This document shows, piece after piece, positions 47,628 to 60,700 of a DNA stretch of 64,000 nucleotides. Location of the stretch: the NCBI GenBank assembly GCA_029204225.1, contig CM055096.1, positions 30,764,557 through 30,828,556 on the forward strand, written 5' to 3'. This DNA comes from Diphasiastrum complanatum. Taxonomy: Eukaryota; Streptophyta; Lycopodiopsida; Lycopodiales; Lycopodiaceae. A program made the position numbers and the translations under genes. Positions within the stretch are counted from its first letter, which is position 1, and each line of letters starts with the position of its first letter. The notes under the pieces were generated by a model that worked only from the letters and a program-made list of their open reading frames with translations, was not told the origin of the DNA and made no database searches.

Positions 47628-48717
47628 GATCAAGCCTTCCAGTTTAACTACTAGTCCAAACTCATCTGCTCTTCATGTAGCCTTTGTGTTTCCATTATCC
47701 TTGACATGATTAAAGAAATATCAATGGACAAAATTTCATGTTTTCTTATCAGCAACAAAATCTCTTGCTAGGAAGCCTGAGCTTGGATCACAAATATCTT
47801 ACATTAAGGTCCAAAAAAAGTGCGTACACTACAACTGAAAGCAGCAAACGTAATTGCAAATGGCGAAAACAACATTTTTGTTAGCAATGTAGGAGGTTTG
47901 TCACTTTTTTTCCTTGATTTAAATTTGCATTGTGGCAAAAGCCACTAAAGATCAACAAGTTAAGTCTTTGGAATGTAGGCCAGTGGTTGGCCGCCTCTTT
48001 CTTCTGGTAACTGTATTCAACATAACAAAGCAAATGAAGCAAAGGTCAATGACAAACATATAGCTTCGTAAGTATTGACATCTTAGCAAAAAATAAAAAT
48101 TTTCTAATTTCACAAGCTGTGTCAAAAAGATTCCTAACATGGCTAAAAATGTATTAGAATGCTCTAAACGTGTTGAGAACTTTAGAAACCCTCCACTTGT
48201 TTGTGGAGTTTACTGACAAAAACATTCTATAGATTACAGATAAGCTCGCAAAGTTTCTTCTTCTGCCATGAATATGCAAAATGTAAACTGGATTTGGCCT
48301 TTATGCCATCTGAAAATGGCGCTCAAGTCTACAGAACAGGAAATTAAATTTATCTTGAGCTCACTCTCTCTCAAAGTGCCAGAAGAAGACAGTAAGCCTC
48401 AAAACTAACTTAATTTTAAATGAAATAAATCAAACGTTCAAACTTCACCAGTACGGCAAAGAAAACCCTTCACCTTCTTCAATTCTTAATTGAAATACCA
48501 ACTACCAGAGGTAACTGTATCCGCATCTATTTCATATAAGTAAGCTCCTTCTGCAAGCCTGAAGCTCAATTGAATGCTAGGCAACTTTATACCGAAATAA
48601 TCACTTTTCACTTCTTTTGAGAAGATATTGACTGCTCATTTGTGAAGTGAGGACAAACTCTTGTGAGTCATTTCACCATAATCTGGTGCACCATTCCTAA
48701 CTCGTGTTAAGAGAGGT
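47628..48717. other. 3' UTR/flank of the TCF25-like gene and intergenic DNA
   Basis: No other gene is recognised. The 3' UTR of the minus-strand TCF25-like gene must lie in the right part of this stretch. Confidence 0.5.
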
Positions 48718-51700
48718 TCATCCATCACCTCCATCTTCGTCTAAACGATTCCTACCACCCCTATCTTGAGGATCCTCACCATGCAGGTCAATACCATAAT
48801 CCCTCCATGGTAAAAAGGACTGCAAAAACACCATGAATGCATTACGGCCTTCCAAATTCATATCAGGAGCATGTCCCAAATTGTGTGCGGCATCACCTTC
48901 CATTACTTCACGATCTTGAAATCCAATCTGCTGAAGCTGGTCTGGAGAAAGAGTTGACGTGGAGTCTGAAAACTCTGACAAAATTAGGTGCCGATATCTG
49001 GTGCAGGAAAAATGTTCAGGTTAGTCATCACTAAATTCTGATGTTTTTTTCATGCATAACTCAGTGTGAAAGTCTATCAACCTTATTGAATAAAAGAAAT
49101 TTCTATCAGCTTAAAATTTACATGCATAATCATTGGATTTCAGTTGTACTATTGGACTGAGTCATACAAATCAGTAACTCTCAATAACTAGGGTTGCAAA
49201 AAAAATGGCCATAGAAACACCCAACCCAAGATTTACTGGGCCACATATTGTTCCAGACGTACAGATCAAAAGTAGTTTTGTGAGTACAAAACATAAAAAT
49301 GACCATCCAGTATTATTTTCTTGACAGAGAAAATTAAGAAAGAGCATTCTGTACCGAACATGGGAGATATTCTTATATTCTGTACAGAACATGTATGGAA
49401 CGGCATTTGGAACAAACTCATTCCATACATTACAGAATTATGAAACTCCTATCTCATAAAGATAGAGGTGAGCTTGTGTCACATGGGCATTGGGTACTCC
49501 ATGATGACAACCAGGTGCTCAAAGTCCAGTTTCTTGCGATGCAACTTTGAACTAAATGTTTGAGTGGTCCTTTTTTTCTGGTAGGCTATGAGGTGGTGAA
49601 TATATTGTTTTATATTGGACATCCAAAACAAAAAGGACACTTACAAGATGAAGACGTAATATTGAAACTACATGCCCTAAATGGCACTCTTATTTGAAAC
49701 AGGAGCAATCTAATGTTTTTCTCGAGAATTTTTCTAATGATTGGATTTAACAGGCCTCAAGGTTCAGAGTCGTACATTCCAGTCATAAAACAAGATTCCA
49801 TAGTTGCAGATCTACATGAGGGCCACTTAGAGTTTTGAGTATTAATAAATCTTCAAGCACACATTATACTTGGTACCACAGTCAGCATTGCATCAGCTAA
49901 CTTTCAAGCTGAGTTACTACTAAAAACAATGTAGAGAAAGAGAAGAGAATGCAAATATGTTGATAGAATAATGAAGAACAATTATAATCAGTAATATCCA
50001 TAAGCAATGTGTCTAAGTTGAACATACTGATCGAATTAGCTATTGACAGTAAAATAAGCTATCTGAGCTAAGTTGAGTAAGAAAAGCATCTGATCAATAA
50101 TTATGGGCCATTGGTGTCTGTATATACTCACTGGAAGGGCCTATAAGCTAGCGCCCACCCAACTGGGACCTAGTAAGACAAATGACAAGAAATACTGACT
50201 AAACACCACGTCATGCCAAATAGAGACGTAAGTGCCCAGAGCACAAAGTATAATGTCAAATAGTAAGCCAGGTAGCCAGAGCCCAAGGTATCGTGCATAA
50301 ATGATTTATAACTCTCCCTTCTCAAGAGACCTTCAGCATAAAGAAGTGTAAATGTATATATTGAAGATGTTGCACAATTTATATATCATGGAAGAATTCA
50401 AACAGCAGGAACATAATACCACCAACTCCATCGACTGTGAGAATGTATATGTTCAAGTAGAAGCTGCAAAAGTTGGAAAAAGGGCTGCTATACATAGTGT
50501 CACACAACAATCCAAATGGACCAACATAATGAAAGAATGAATCATCGCAGTAAAGTTTGTTGCATATACCAACGCCATGCCAACCAGATGGAGCAAGAAT
50601 ACTTTAGAATGCATTCACATGAACCAATGAAGAACAATACACCAATGGAAATCTAAGGCTGAAGGCAACGACAAGAGTGCCACCTAAATATCGAAGTAAA
50701 CATCATCATGCTGTCAATCATACCCAAAAGTAAGCTAATAGACCATGCATGCTGTATGAATGGCGCAATGAAAGACACAAAGAACCACCAGCCAAATAGA
50801 TCCCAAGCTATCCAAAGGGACCATGAATGCCTGAAAGCAACTGTAACAAGTGAATCAAAAGATATAACCCATGTCTCGTATACTTGTGCATAACAATGCC
50901 AGCCAAATATAAAGCCAAGCCTTATGCAACCATGCCAGCCCCCACCACCGTAAAGTAAACCCCTTAATGCAAAATGATCCATATGTTGACTAGTAATTAA
51001 GTAGGTGAGGTAGGTGTGGTACGTAAGGTAGATACATGTTGTAGGTGAGAGTAGGTAAAAAAAATAGAAGTGCTATAAACATTAAGGCCTATAGCAAGTT
51101 TGAGAAGTCATAAATTTTGCTATAAAATGACTGATTGATATCATGGGAAAGATGCAAACTCTAGCAGACATGGTAAAAGAAAAGTGTGAAATAGGTCATG
51201 CACATCACAAAGAGTGATAATCGAAATCGTTCTAACATCTGAGGCTCAAAAGGGTTAAAACTAATGTGCTAGAAGACGTTGAAATTGTCAACTGCATAAA
51301 ATAAAGAAGAAAGCTCCTAATACATCTGGCTGTTCAATGCCAACGTGCTTTGAATTAATTCTTGAACAATATACCAGATATGACAGCTGCTTTCACTGAG
51401 TAACTTCTCTAGCAAGCCACATGTCCAGTCCAAAGACATTTCAGAATCTGATACAATTGTAGTTGATACTTAGAGGACAAAAAAGGCCAGTCTTATTTCT
51501 AATCTCTACAAAAAATCTCCAAGAGATGGAAGGAAATAAAAACACACTATCCAGATAATTTACAAAAGGCCCAAAAGAAAAAACAAAAAAAATTTGTAGA
51601 GTTCTAATCTGGAACGCTCTGGGATCCCGGAACAATTCCGGAATGAGCGTTCCAGAATGCTCCCGGAATGCAGCATTCTGGAACGCAGCGCATCTATGAC

Positions 51701-54700
51701 TAGTTTTCCAAAAAACAAAAATGAACCTTGCTATTAAGTTAAGACATTCAGGAGCTATCATGGCTCAGTATATATCTTTGTTAGTCCTAGCTAGTAACTG
51801 ATCTATGTATATTTTTTGAATATTGTCCATATGTCCTCCAACTCTGTAGCCTTCTTATTCGAATGCAGAGTTGACCACTAGATCTTTCACCAATTAAGCT
51901 TTTTGTGGCCAAATATGTCTCCAGCTTAGAAGGCCAATTCTTCAACTCCTCATCTTCGGAACCATTTTTCAGAATTTAATCCACAAATTCTAGATCGGAG
52001 TTAACTAATTATGTTAGCACTCTCAAATCAAGATCAGCATAGAGATTAAAGAGAACTTTGATTATTGGAAGACTGAGCAAAGCTCTATACATCGAAATGA
52101 CATGAGGTGGGGTGCCAACCTCTCTTATATAGTTTCTCTAGTGTATGTCAAAAGCTAAAAGCAAAAGCAAATGCTTAAAAACCCAAAAAGCTAACTGCTA
52201 AAGTTATACTCTATTTTGGGTAAAGACCCAAACCAAAACTTTGTACTGGTACTAGTGTGCCCTCCTACAAACATGTCTAACTGACTTGACTTTAGGATTT
52301 AGTAAATATAGAATTGGCCCTTATAATAGCACACAAGCGTGGCCAATCAAATAAACATTGTTTTCTAACACTCCCCCTTAATGTTTGCTTTGTTATCTAT
52401 TCCTCCTAAAGGTTCTCTAAATTTCTGAAACTTTTCTTTGCCAAGTCCTTTGGTAAAGTGTAAAGTTATCTGCAACTTGCTCTGCTATAGCGTTGTAGAT
52501 AAGCTCCAGTTCCCCTGCAAGTAGATGGATCTTTGATTTCCAACAATGTAGCCATGTAAGCAAATTGTACATCCCCACCCTTATGATAATCCTCATGTCG
52601 ATTCTTCTATTGATCTTGATCTTCATGTTGCTTTTCAAGTCTAGCAGATTTCCTACTCCCTTATACTAGACTCTCCCTATTCCAAAATGACACTATCCTC
52701 GATAGTTTCATAGTACCATCTAGGCAATCTTCTAGTCTCCGATGTAGGATGCTTCCTGCCTGGTGAACAAGTACTCCATATACTTGATCTCTCCTTCTTT
52801 TCTGCTTTCTCAACCACGGTCACTCTAGGTACTTGAACTGGTGTACGCGATATATGTGTCTATTCAGGTTCCTGTAATGATTCGTCACACAAGATCGGAA
52901 TTCCTCCATCTTGCTTCCTATCAAAAGATAACTCGGTATGTTTATGAGACCCATCCTCATCAAAGATTACATCCCTACTTATGATAACTTTCTTACCCTC
53001 CACATCATACAACCTGTATCCCTTCACTTGACTATCATATCCAAGCAATAAACACTTAGTCACCTTTGAATCCAATTTGCTCCTTGAATCCTTAGGTATG
53101 TGAGCGTATGCAGTACTTCCAAAAACCCTCAAACGACTTACATCAGGTTTCCAACCCGTGTAAGCTTCCTCTGTAGTCCAATTCTCTACAACTTTTGTAG
53201 GACTTTGATTCAAAAAATATACCACCGTCTGAACTGCTTCACCCCAAAACATATTTGGAAGATTCTAATTCTTAAGCATGCTCCTTGCAGTTTCAACAAT
53301 AGATCGATTCTTCCTTTCCGTAGCTCCATTTTGTTAAGGTGTATCTGTACTTGCAGATAGTCTCTTTACACCATGATCCTCTGTAGTCCAATTCTCTACA
53401 ACTTTTGTAGGACTTTGATTCAAAAAATATACCACCGTCTGAACTGCTTCACCCCAAAACATATTTGGAAGATTCTTATTCTTAAGCATGCTCCTTGCAG
53501 TTTCAACAATAGATCGATTCTTCCTTTCCGTAGCTCCATTTTGTTAAGGTGTATCTGTACTTGCAGATAGACTCTTTACACCTGAAATTTTGTTGAAAGA
53601 TACTCTTCCCCTTTATTCGAACGAAGTATCTTAATCTGTCTATCTATTTCTTTCTCCACCTGTGTCTTAAACCATGTGAAATACTTGAGTGCCTCACACC
53701 GCCATAAAGTAACTTGCTCCCCCATAAGACTGAGTTTTCATGGGACCACACAAATCTGTATGAACAGGTTCTAGAACATTTCTCACTCTGAAAGTACTAG
53801 ACGAAAATTTCTTCATATGATGCCCTAAGACAACCCTCACAAACCTTGTGATCAAAAAGTTTACCAAAAGTTTATCAAACTTGTGGTAAACTTGTAACCA
53901 TGTTGAGACTTGTATAATTTTGTAATTCAGATGTCCAAACCTTTTATGGCATAGCTTACTCACTGAACCAATATCTGCAATACTTGCATGATGGCCCACC
54001 ACTTGAGCCTGAAGTTTGTACAAACTTCCTGCAAGAATGCCCTCAGCTACTAATTCATTGTCCTTCCTTTTGATGAGACACCGCTCTTCATGAAACTGTA
54101 GAACCATTTGTTGCTTTTCAATAGCCGAAACTGAGAGTTAGTTATTCTTGATTCCTGGTACATAAAGCACATCCTTTGTCTCCAATCCTTCCTGAAGGTA
54201 GTTGAACCTGGGTCCTGTACATTTCCAACTCCCTTTGTATCATATGTGTAGTTATCTCCCAACTTCAGATTTGATCCATCATCTAGTTTTGAAAACTAGA
54301 TAGCCAGTCTCGCCTAGGTGTCATATGCTTTGATGCACTTGAATCAATAAGCCAACACTCCTCTTCCCTTGAGAAGTCACCTAAAGATGTCAAAAACAAC
54401 TCACAGTCTTCAAGATCCAAAGCACTTAATTTCGTTTTAAGTCCTTCTTCAACGAAATTGCCATCCTGCTTCTTCTTGAACTTGTTGTGCCAGCACTCCT
54501 TTGCGTAATGCCCTAATTTTCCACAAATAAAGCAATTTCCTTTCCGAACTACGTTCTTTCCATCTTCTAATTGATCTTATTCATTTTGTTCTTGGTCTTG
54601 CTGCTACTTCTTCTTCTTCTTCTTTTTCCCTTTGCCACCCTTCTTGAAACTTTGCTTTTGCTTCTTTAAGAATGCTTGCTCCTAAAAGTCGTCCCTGTTG

Positions 54701-57700
54701 ATAAGATTTTGTGGTCTCCTATAGCAATATTGTATTGAACTCATTGAAAGAAGGCCATGTCACCCCTAAAGACAACATCATCACAAAGTTCTAATATGCC
54801 AAGGGTAAACTATTAAGCATCAACACTAAATCAGGAACACTTTCTCCAAGTGCAATAAGTTGCCCTCTTAGATCTTTCACCCGAGTAAAGTAGTCTGTTA
54901 CTAGTTCACCTGTACCCATCTTCAACGTATGTAGCTTATTAGTTAAGAACAAAATTCAAGATTGATTCAGTCTCGTATCAATATTCAAAATGTCCCAAGC
55001 CTCTTTGGGTCCGCACCATCCCTAATGTAAGGTATAATCATAGGAGGTACCTCCACACCTGTAACAATGTCCCAATATTCTCGATCTTGGAGAATATTTT
55101 GCATCTTGAACTTCCACATGCTATAGTTTGTACCATCTAGCTTGCTAGACTCCAGCCACACAGCATCGTTCAACCCTGCCATAATACTGGTCGGTAGCAA
55201 CTTAGTAACCTGATTTTCAGCAAACACCTGTAGTACCAAATCTGTAGATCAGCAACCCTACCAGCAAACAAATTTCTAGGTATGCACAGGTCAGTGATCA
55301 GCAGCGATCGATTTCAGCAGCAATTAGATTTCCAGCAGCGATCATGTCTCCTGCAAACCTGCAGTCAGCAATTCATCCAGTTTCAGGCTGCGATCAAATA
55401 CAGCAGCCAGCGATCTGATTCAGGTCTGTCATCAATCTTTAGGTCTTCCGACGATCTGATACCAATCTGTAGCAATGAACAGATCCATCAATGATCTATT
55501 GCAAACTCTGATCTGAATCCAGCAAACAATCAGCAGTTATTAGAATCCAGCGAACTGATTCAGGTATATCAGTGAACTGTAGGCAGCAATCAGATCTGTA
55601 GACAGCCAGCAACTTCCCTTCGGCGACCAATCTTCTCCTTGAAGATTCACGTTGACCTCTTGACATTGGACAATGTTGACTCCACATGCAGCTTCAGCTC
55701 CTCCAATAACCTGCTTGCACACCTCTCTCACTTTGAATCTTGATAGCTCCAACGTCGCAAAGCCTACTCTGATACCATGTCAAAATTTGATCCACAAATT
55801 CTAGATAGGAACTAACTAATCATATTAGCACACAAATCGAGATCAGCATAGAGATTAAAGACAACTCTGATTATTAGAAGATTGAGCAAAGCTCTATACA
55901 TCGGAATGACATGAGGTGGGGCACCAGCCTCTCTTATATAGTTTCTATAGTGTATATCAAAAGCTAAAAGCAAACGCAAAAGCTTAAAAGCGAAAAAGTT
56001 AATTGCTAAAGTTATACTCTATTTTGGGTAAAGACCCATAATGAATTTCTAATTGTAAAAGCAAAACTCATTACTAGTACTAATGCACCCTCCTACAAAC
56101 ATGCCTAATTGACTTGACTTTAGGATTTACTAAATATAGAATTGGCCCCTATAATAGCATGCAGGCATGGCCAATCAAACATTAGGAGTACAAATAAACA
56201 TTAATTTCTAACACCATAAATAGCTGATCAAATAAACTCATTGAAAATAACAAAAGATAAATAAGCAGTTTGGCCCGCCCCATTCCATGTTTGAGGACCA
56301 TAGTTGCCAGGGACGTGGAACGAAATGGGGACCTGACCTTTGGGAACAGGAACATTTTTGAGAACTTTTGAAAGTGGGAACGCCACGTCATTAGGTATAA
56401 GTTTGAAAGTTGAAACCATAGTTGCAGCGAATTGCGATTCGCTAGCTTCGCGATTCTGCGAATCGTGATTCGCTTCACAGAATCGTGGAAAAGAATCGTT
56501 AAAAAAAAAACCAAAAACTCGATTTCGGGCCTCCTCGCGCACAGAACCGCGCCAGCAGTGGAGGAGGCAAATTTTTTTTCTGAGAGCTGTGGGCGTCCAA
56601 TCTTCGCAAGTGAATAGTTGGTAGGCATCTACTCGGCGATACGGAGGTGGTGTGCACGGTGCCGGGTGGGTCTGAGCTTCGTGGAGAGCGAAACAACCAA
56701 TTTTTGATATTTGGTAAGTGTAGGCTTGATTTTTTGCAATTGTTGACATTGAGCTGTAGGCAACCAAATTGAGCATAGTTTGGCTCTAGACCACCTTTCT
56801 TCACGCCCACAGTGATTCCTACAGCGTCAGTTTCAGCCGTTATGGCACGCCTGCGAGATTTGAACACCACATTCCAAATGCTTGTGTATTTTTGCCATTT
56901 TCACAGAATGACTTGTTGGAAACCGAGTGAGGTGATGTCTGAGCCTAGAATGCATTTCCACATGCTTGCACAGACTCCTATGACCTCCGTTCCGCCCGTG
57001 TATGTCCGTATCACAAATTTCAACTTTCATGCCCTGATTCCATACTTTTTAGAGTTTAGGTGTGGACCATCGTGCAAACATCTGCTAGGGGCGCGATTTA
57101 GGCCCACACTGCACTCCTTTATGCCTGCACGGACTCCGACGCTAATGTCAGTCGCCTGTTATCCCTCATACAGAAATTATTCTATCCCACGCCCTAATCT
57201 CATGTTCTTCTTTGGCACTTGATATAATGTGTGAACTGGAATCGTTCTGATGTATGCTCTGGTATTTTGAGCTCTATTTGAGCTCGGTAATGTTGTTCAA
57301 TGCAATGTATTTTTTTTCTACTGAACGTTTGCCTGATTATTTGTTGTTTGCAGGTTTAGGGTCGTGTTGATACGATGCCAGTGCGGGACCAAGGCCTTTG
57401 GGCCCAGGTTGAGCTGACCTACGGGGATGTGGGCACACACCATGGCTCAGGCACCCGCCGATGGAGATGCTTGCATTGCGGTGGTCACTTCACGGGATCA
57501 CTCACCAGGGTTAGGGCTCACTTGCTGCGGGTCAGAGGGCCAGATGGGAGGACATTGGGCATATCTGATTGCCCCAGAATTTCTGATAAGGATCTGCAGA
57601 GATTGTCTACCATGTACGGGCGCGATACTGCATCACAGGGTTCTAGACAGGGACAGGTAGCAGGAGCAGCTACAGGCAGGCATGCAGGAGGGCTCACAGG

Positions 57701-60700
57701 TTGGCAGGCAGGGCCTACCATGGGTATTGGGCCCAGTACATCACGGGCAGGGCATGGTACAGCTGCAGGGCGTAGTACATCACGGGTTGGGCATGGTACA
57801 GGTGCAGGGCCCAGTACATCACGGCAGAGCATGGTACAGCTGCAGGGCCCAGTACAGCACGGGCAGAGCATGGTTCAGGTGCAAGGCCTAGTACAGCACC
57901 TTTAGTTCCATCCGCAGCAGCAGCAGGACCATCAGATGAGCATGTTGGTTCAGCAGCAGCGGGTGCTTCTCGACCCGCCTCCTCGGCAGCAGATGCACCA
58001 CATGCTTCGGCAGATGTTGCCAGAGAGAGTGACACACCCACGGATCAGCCATCCGTTGGGCATGCTAGACCACGAGCACCATATACACAGTAGAGAGGGG
58101 TTAGGCCCAAGCAGCAGACCCTTGATCGATGCGGCTGGCAAAGAGAGCAACAGGCCCGTTGCACTCAACTGTGTGGCCAGTTCTTTTACGAGTGCGGCAT
58201 TGCCTTTGCTGTTGCTGACACTTGGGTGTTCAGGGAGTTCTGTGCACAGATGGCGGCCGTGGATGCTACATGGACACCTCCCAGGCGAGAGGCACTGCGA
58301 GGTAGGTTGCTTCGCCAGGAGGAGGAGACCATCACGCGGGAGTTGAGTTCCATTCCTCAGCTTGGCAGCAGTAAGTAACTTGTCTTTATAATCTCTTTGC
58401 ATGTGTTAAGGATTTACTGGTGCCGCAATTTTTGCATGTAGCTAATGAGTGTTTTGCGGCAGGTATGGATGCACGATATTGAGTGATGGATGGACCGACA
58501 TTCGTCGGCGATCCGTCCTCAATGTCCTGGTTTCTTGCCCGCTTGGCACAGTATTCCTACATGGTGTGGATGCCACTCGAGGTGGTGACGCCATCACAGC
58601 CGATTTCATATGGGAGGTCATTAGAGATTTTATTGCTGACATCGGGGTTGAGCACGTGGTTCAAGTTGTCACTGACAACGCCTCGAACTGCAAGCAGATG
58701 GGCGAGATTATGATGAGGGAGCACCCCAGCATTGTGTGGACACCCTGTGCTGCACATTGCATAGACTTGCTCTGAAGCTACAACCCTATAAGCATTCCAA
58801 GGCAAAATAACCCCGAAGTGAGAAGCTAGCTCCAAATTTCTTTTGTCCTTAGCAGGGCAGTTTCCATGCACTGGAACTCTGTAAGCATGTAGATAGGAAT
58901 TTAGGCACATTGCAGGAGTACAGAAAAATTAGAGAAGACCAAGGACCTCGAAGATACACAGATAGGCCTTCTGGAATTTAGTGGGGGCTAGCTAGATATT
59001 TAACAAGCTAGCTAAGTCATTGATAGGTTTTGTTCTTGCTGTTTAGAGAACTGGTTCATGATGAGAACCCAACCTTAAGGCTGGATTTATCGAATGGCAA
59101 TCAGTTGACCATGATTTCTTTTCAACTCAATGATAAATTTATGGTTTCCTAGAAAATCTTTGTGGTGTCTATGAATGCTGTTATTTTCTCTACAAGTTCT
59201 CTTGAATGTAACTTCTTTTCCCAACAATCAGAAGCTTAATTGTTAAAAAGTTGAACCTCACCTGCCACCTGCGACAATCTGTCACTCATCTCATACAGCT
59301 CTGCTGACATTTGCTTTCGTTTTTTCAAGGCTTTCCAATGCTTACAATTTCAAAACAGACGTTAATCGTATCTGAGGCTAAGCTTAGAAACCCGTTTCGA
59401 CCCAAACGATTCGGAACACACTGTCTGTTCCGTACAGGAAGTTCTGGAATGTACCGTGCTCTGGAATGCATTCTGGAACGTGTTCCCTTCCGGAACAGGC
59501 AACTATGATCTGAGGATAGTTCTCATATGCTAACTGATACTTCAGTTAATGCCAAATTATATGCTTACATCCACACATAAATGCTACCAAGCATGTGAAT
59601 TTACATACTCCTTGCCTAATTTTTCCATGATAATCAGTCAGGATGTTCCTTCTGATAGATGAGAGATATTTGCTGTACGTGGCTGTGCTTGTTAATATCT
59701 TAATGTCATCCCAATATGGCTTTTCTCACAACAATTTGTGCTTATGCACACATGCAACCAATATGGCTTTCTCACAACAATTTGTGCTTATCCACACATG
59801 CAACATAAGTGTCTACTTACACATCTATGCAGTGATCTATAAATGTTGACATATCTTCCTTCTGAGATAACACAAAGAGGAAGGCAACTTTTCTTTCCAT
59901 TGTTGTGAGAGAGATGAACCGGGGAGAGGGGGGGGGGGGGGGGGGGGGTTGGGTTTCGGAGTGTACTCATTCTGATCTGACTGAAAAGCTTCCTTACGCA
60001 CACAGGCCCAATTTGCAATCTCCCCACCATCATTTCCAGGTTTATCGGCAGTTTCCACAACAGCCAATGCAGCAGTCTTCAACCAAGTCTGTAAATCTGG
60101 AACCCTCCAAACTAGATGGTGTCTTTCGATGTATATGTTGATAAGATGCTCCAGGGATGGACCCCCAGCTGAAGCAGCCGAAAAATGCCAGTGCTTTAAT
60201 AGCCGGGCCCAAACAAGATCTTCCTTGATTGGCGCTTTAAGAATTATCTTTTTCAAAACCAAAGGATGTAGCATCAGAGCCTGCTGTAGGAGCTCTGATG
60301 ACGATATTTTGTCTTCATTTTTACCTTCTGGAATTGATGATTTAGAATCTCCATTCTGAGTGACAGTCTCAGTGGAATGGTGCGGCTCAAGGTAAAAACG
60401 AGCAACAGCAATGGAGAAAGAAAAGTTTGGAAGAAGAGCAATTGACTTGTCTTTATTATATTGGCCAACAAAAGACTCTAACCAGGCATATTGCTCTGCT
60501 CTCAGGGCATAATAATCTATGCTAAAAAGAGCACCAAGGGGATCATCAGAATCAAGGGAAAGAAGTAGCTTACAGATCTCAAGGGCAGTTCGATGGCATC
60601 CTCTTCTTCCTAAATGCTGCATATGACGGATTAATGCAAAAAAAAATGGCTTATTTTGATCGTAAGAGTATTCAAGTCTACAATTTCCGGCAGAGGGATT

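Larger units (their letters stand above)
51967..56213 (-). mobile_element. Ty1/copia element with two LTRs in the TCF25-like intron
   Basis: The element sits in the intron in the same orientation as the host gene. It has a 5' LTR 55778-56213, primer-site relic (55766-55777, one base different), gag and protease, pre-integrase and integrase pieces, a scrap of RNase H end, purine tract (minus strand AAGGGGGAG) and a 3' LTR 51967-52370. The flanking bases are CCATT on the left and CCATA on the right, a probable 5-bp target duplication with one change. RT is missing. Many stops and a 210-bp tandem duplication show it is old. Confidence 0.88.

Noticed and set aside
50653-50982. 109-codon minus-strand frame rich in Trp/Phe in the TCF25-like intron
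   Set aside because: The composition fits translated AT-rich intron and no family pattern is visible.
51441-51761. 106-codon minus-strand frame
   Set aside because: It overlaps the GGAACG-rich inverted repeats and has no domain.
56499-56870. Overlapping minus-strand frames near 56.2-56.9 kb
   Set aside because: Three different frames are open at once and none resembles a known protein.
58102-58346. Alternative frames across the hAT middle exon
   Set aside because: They are shadows; the frame containing CGQFFYECGIAFAVADTW fits the hAT family.
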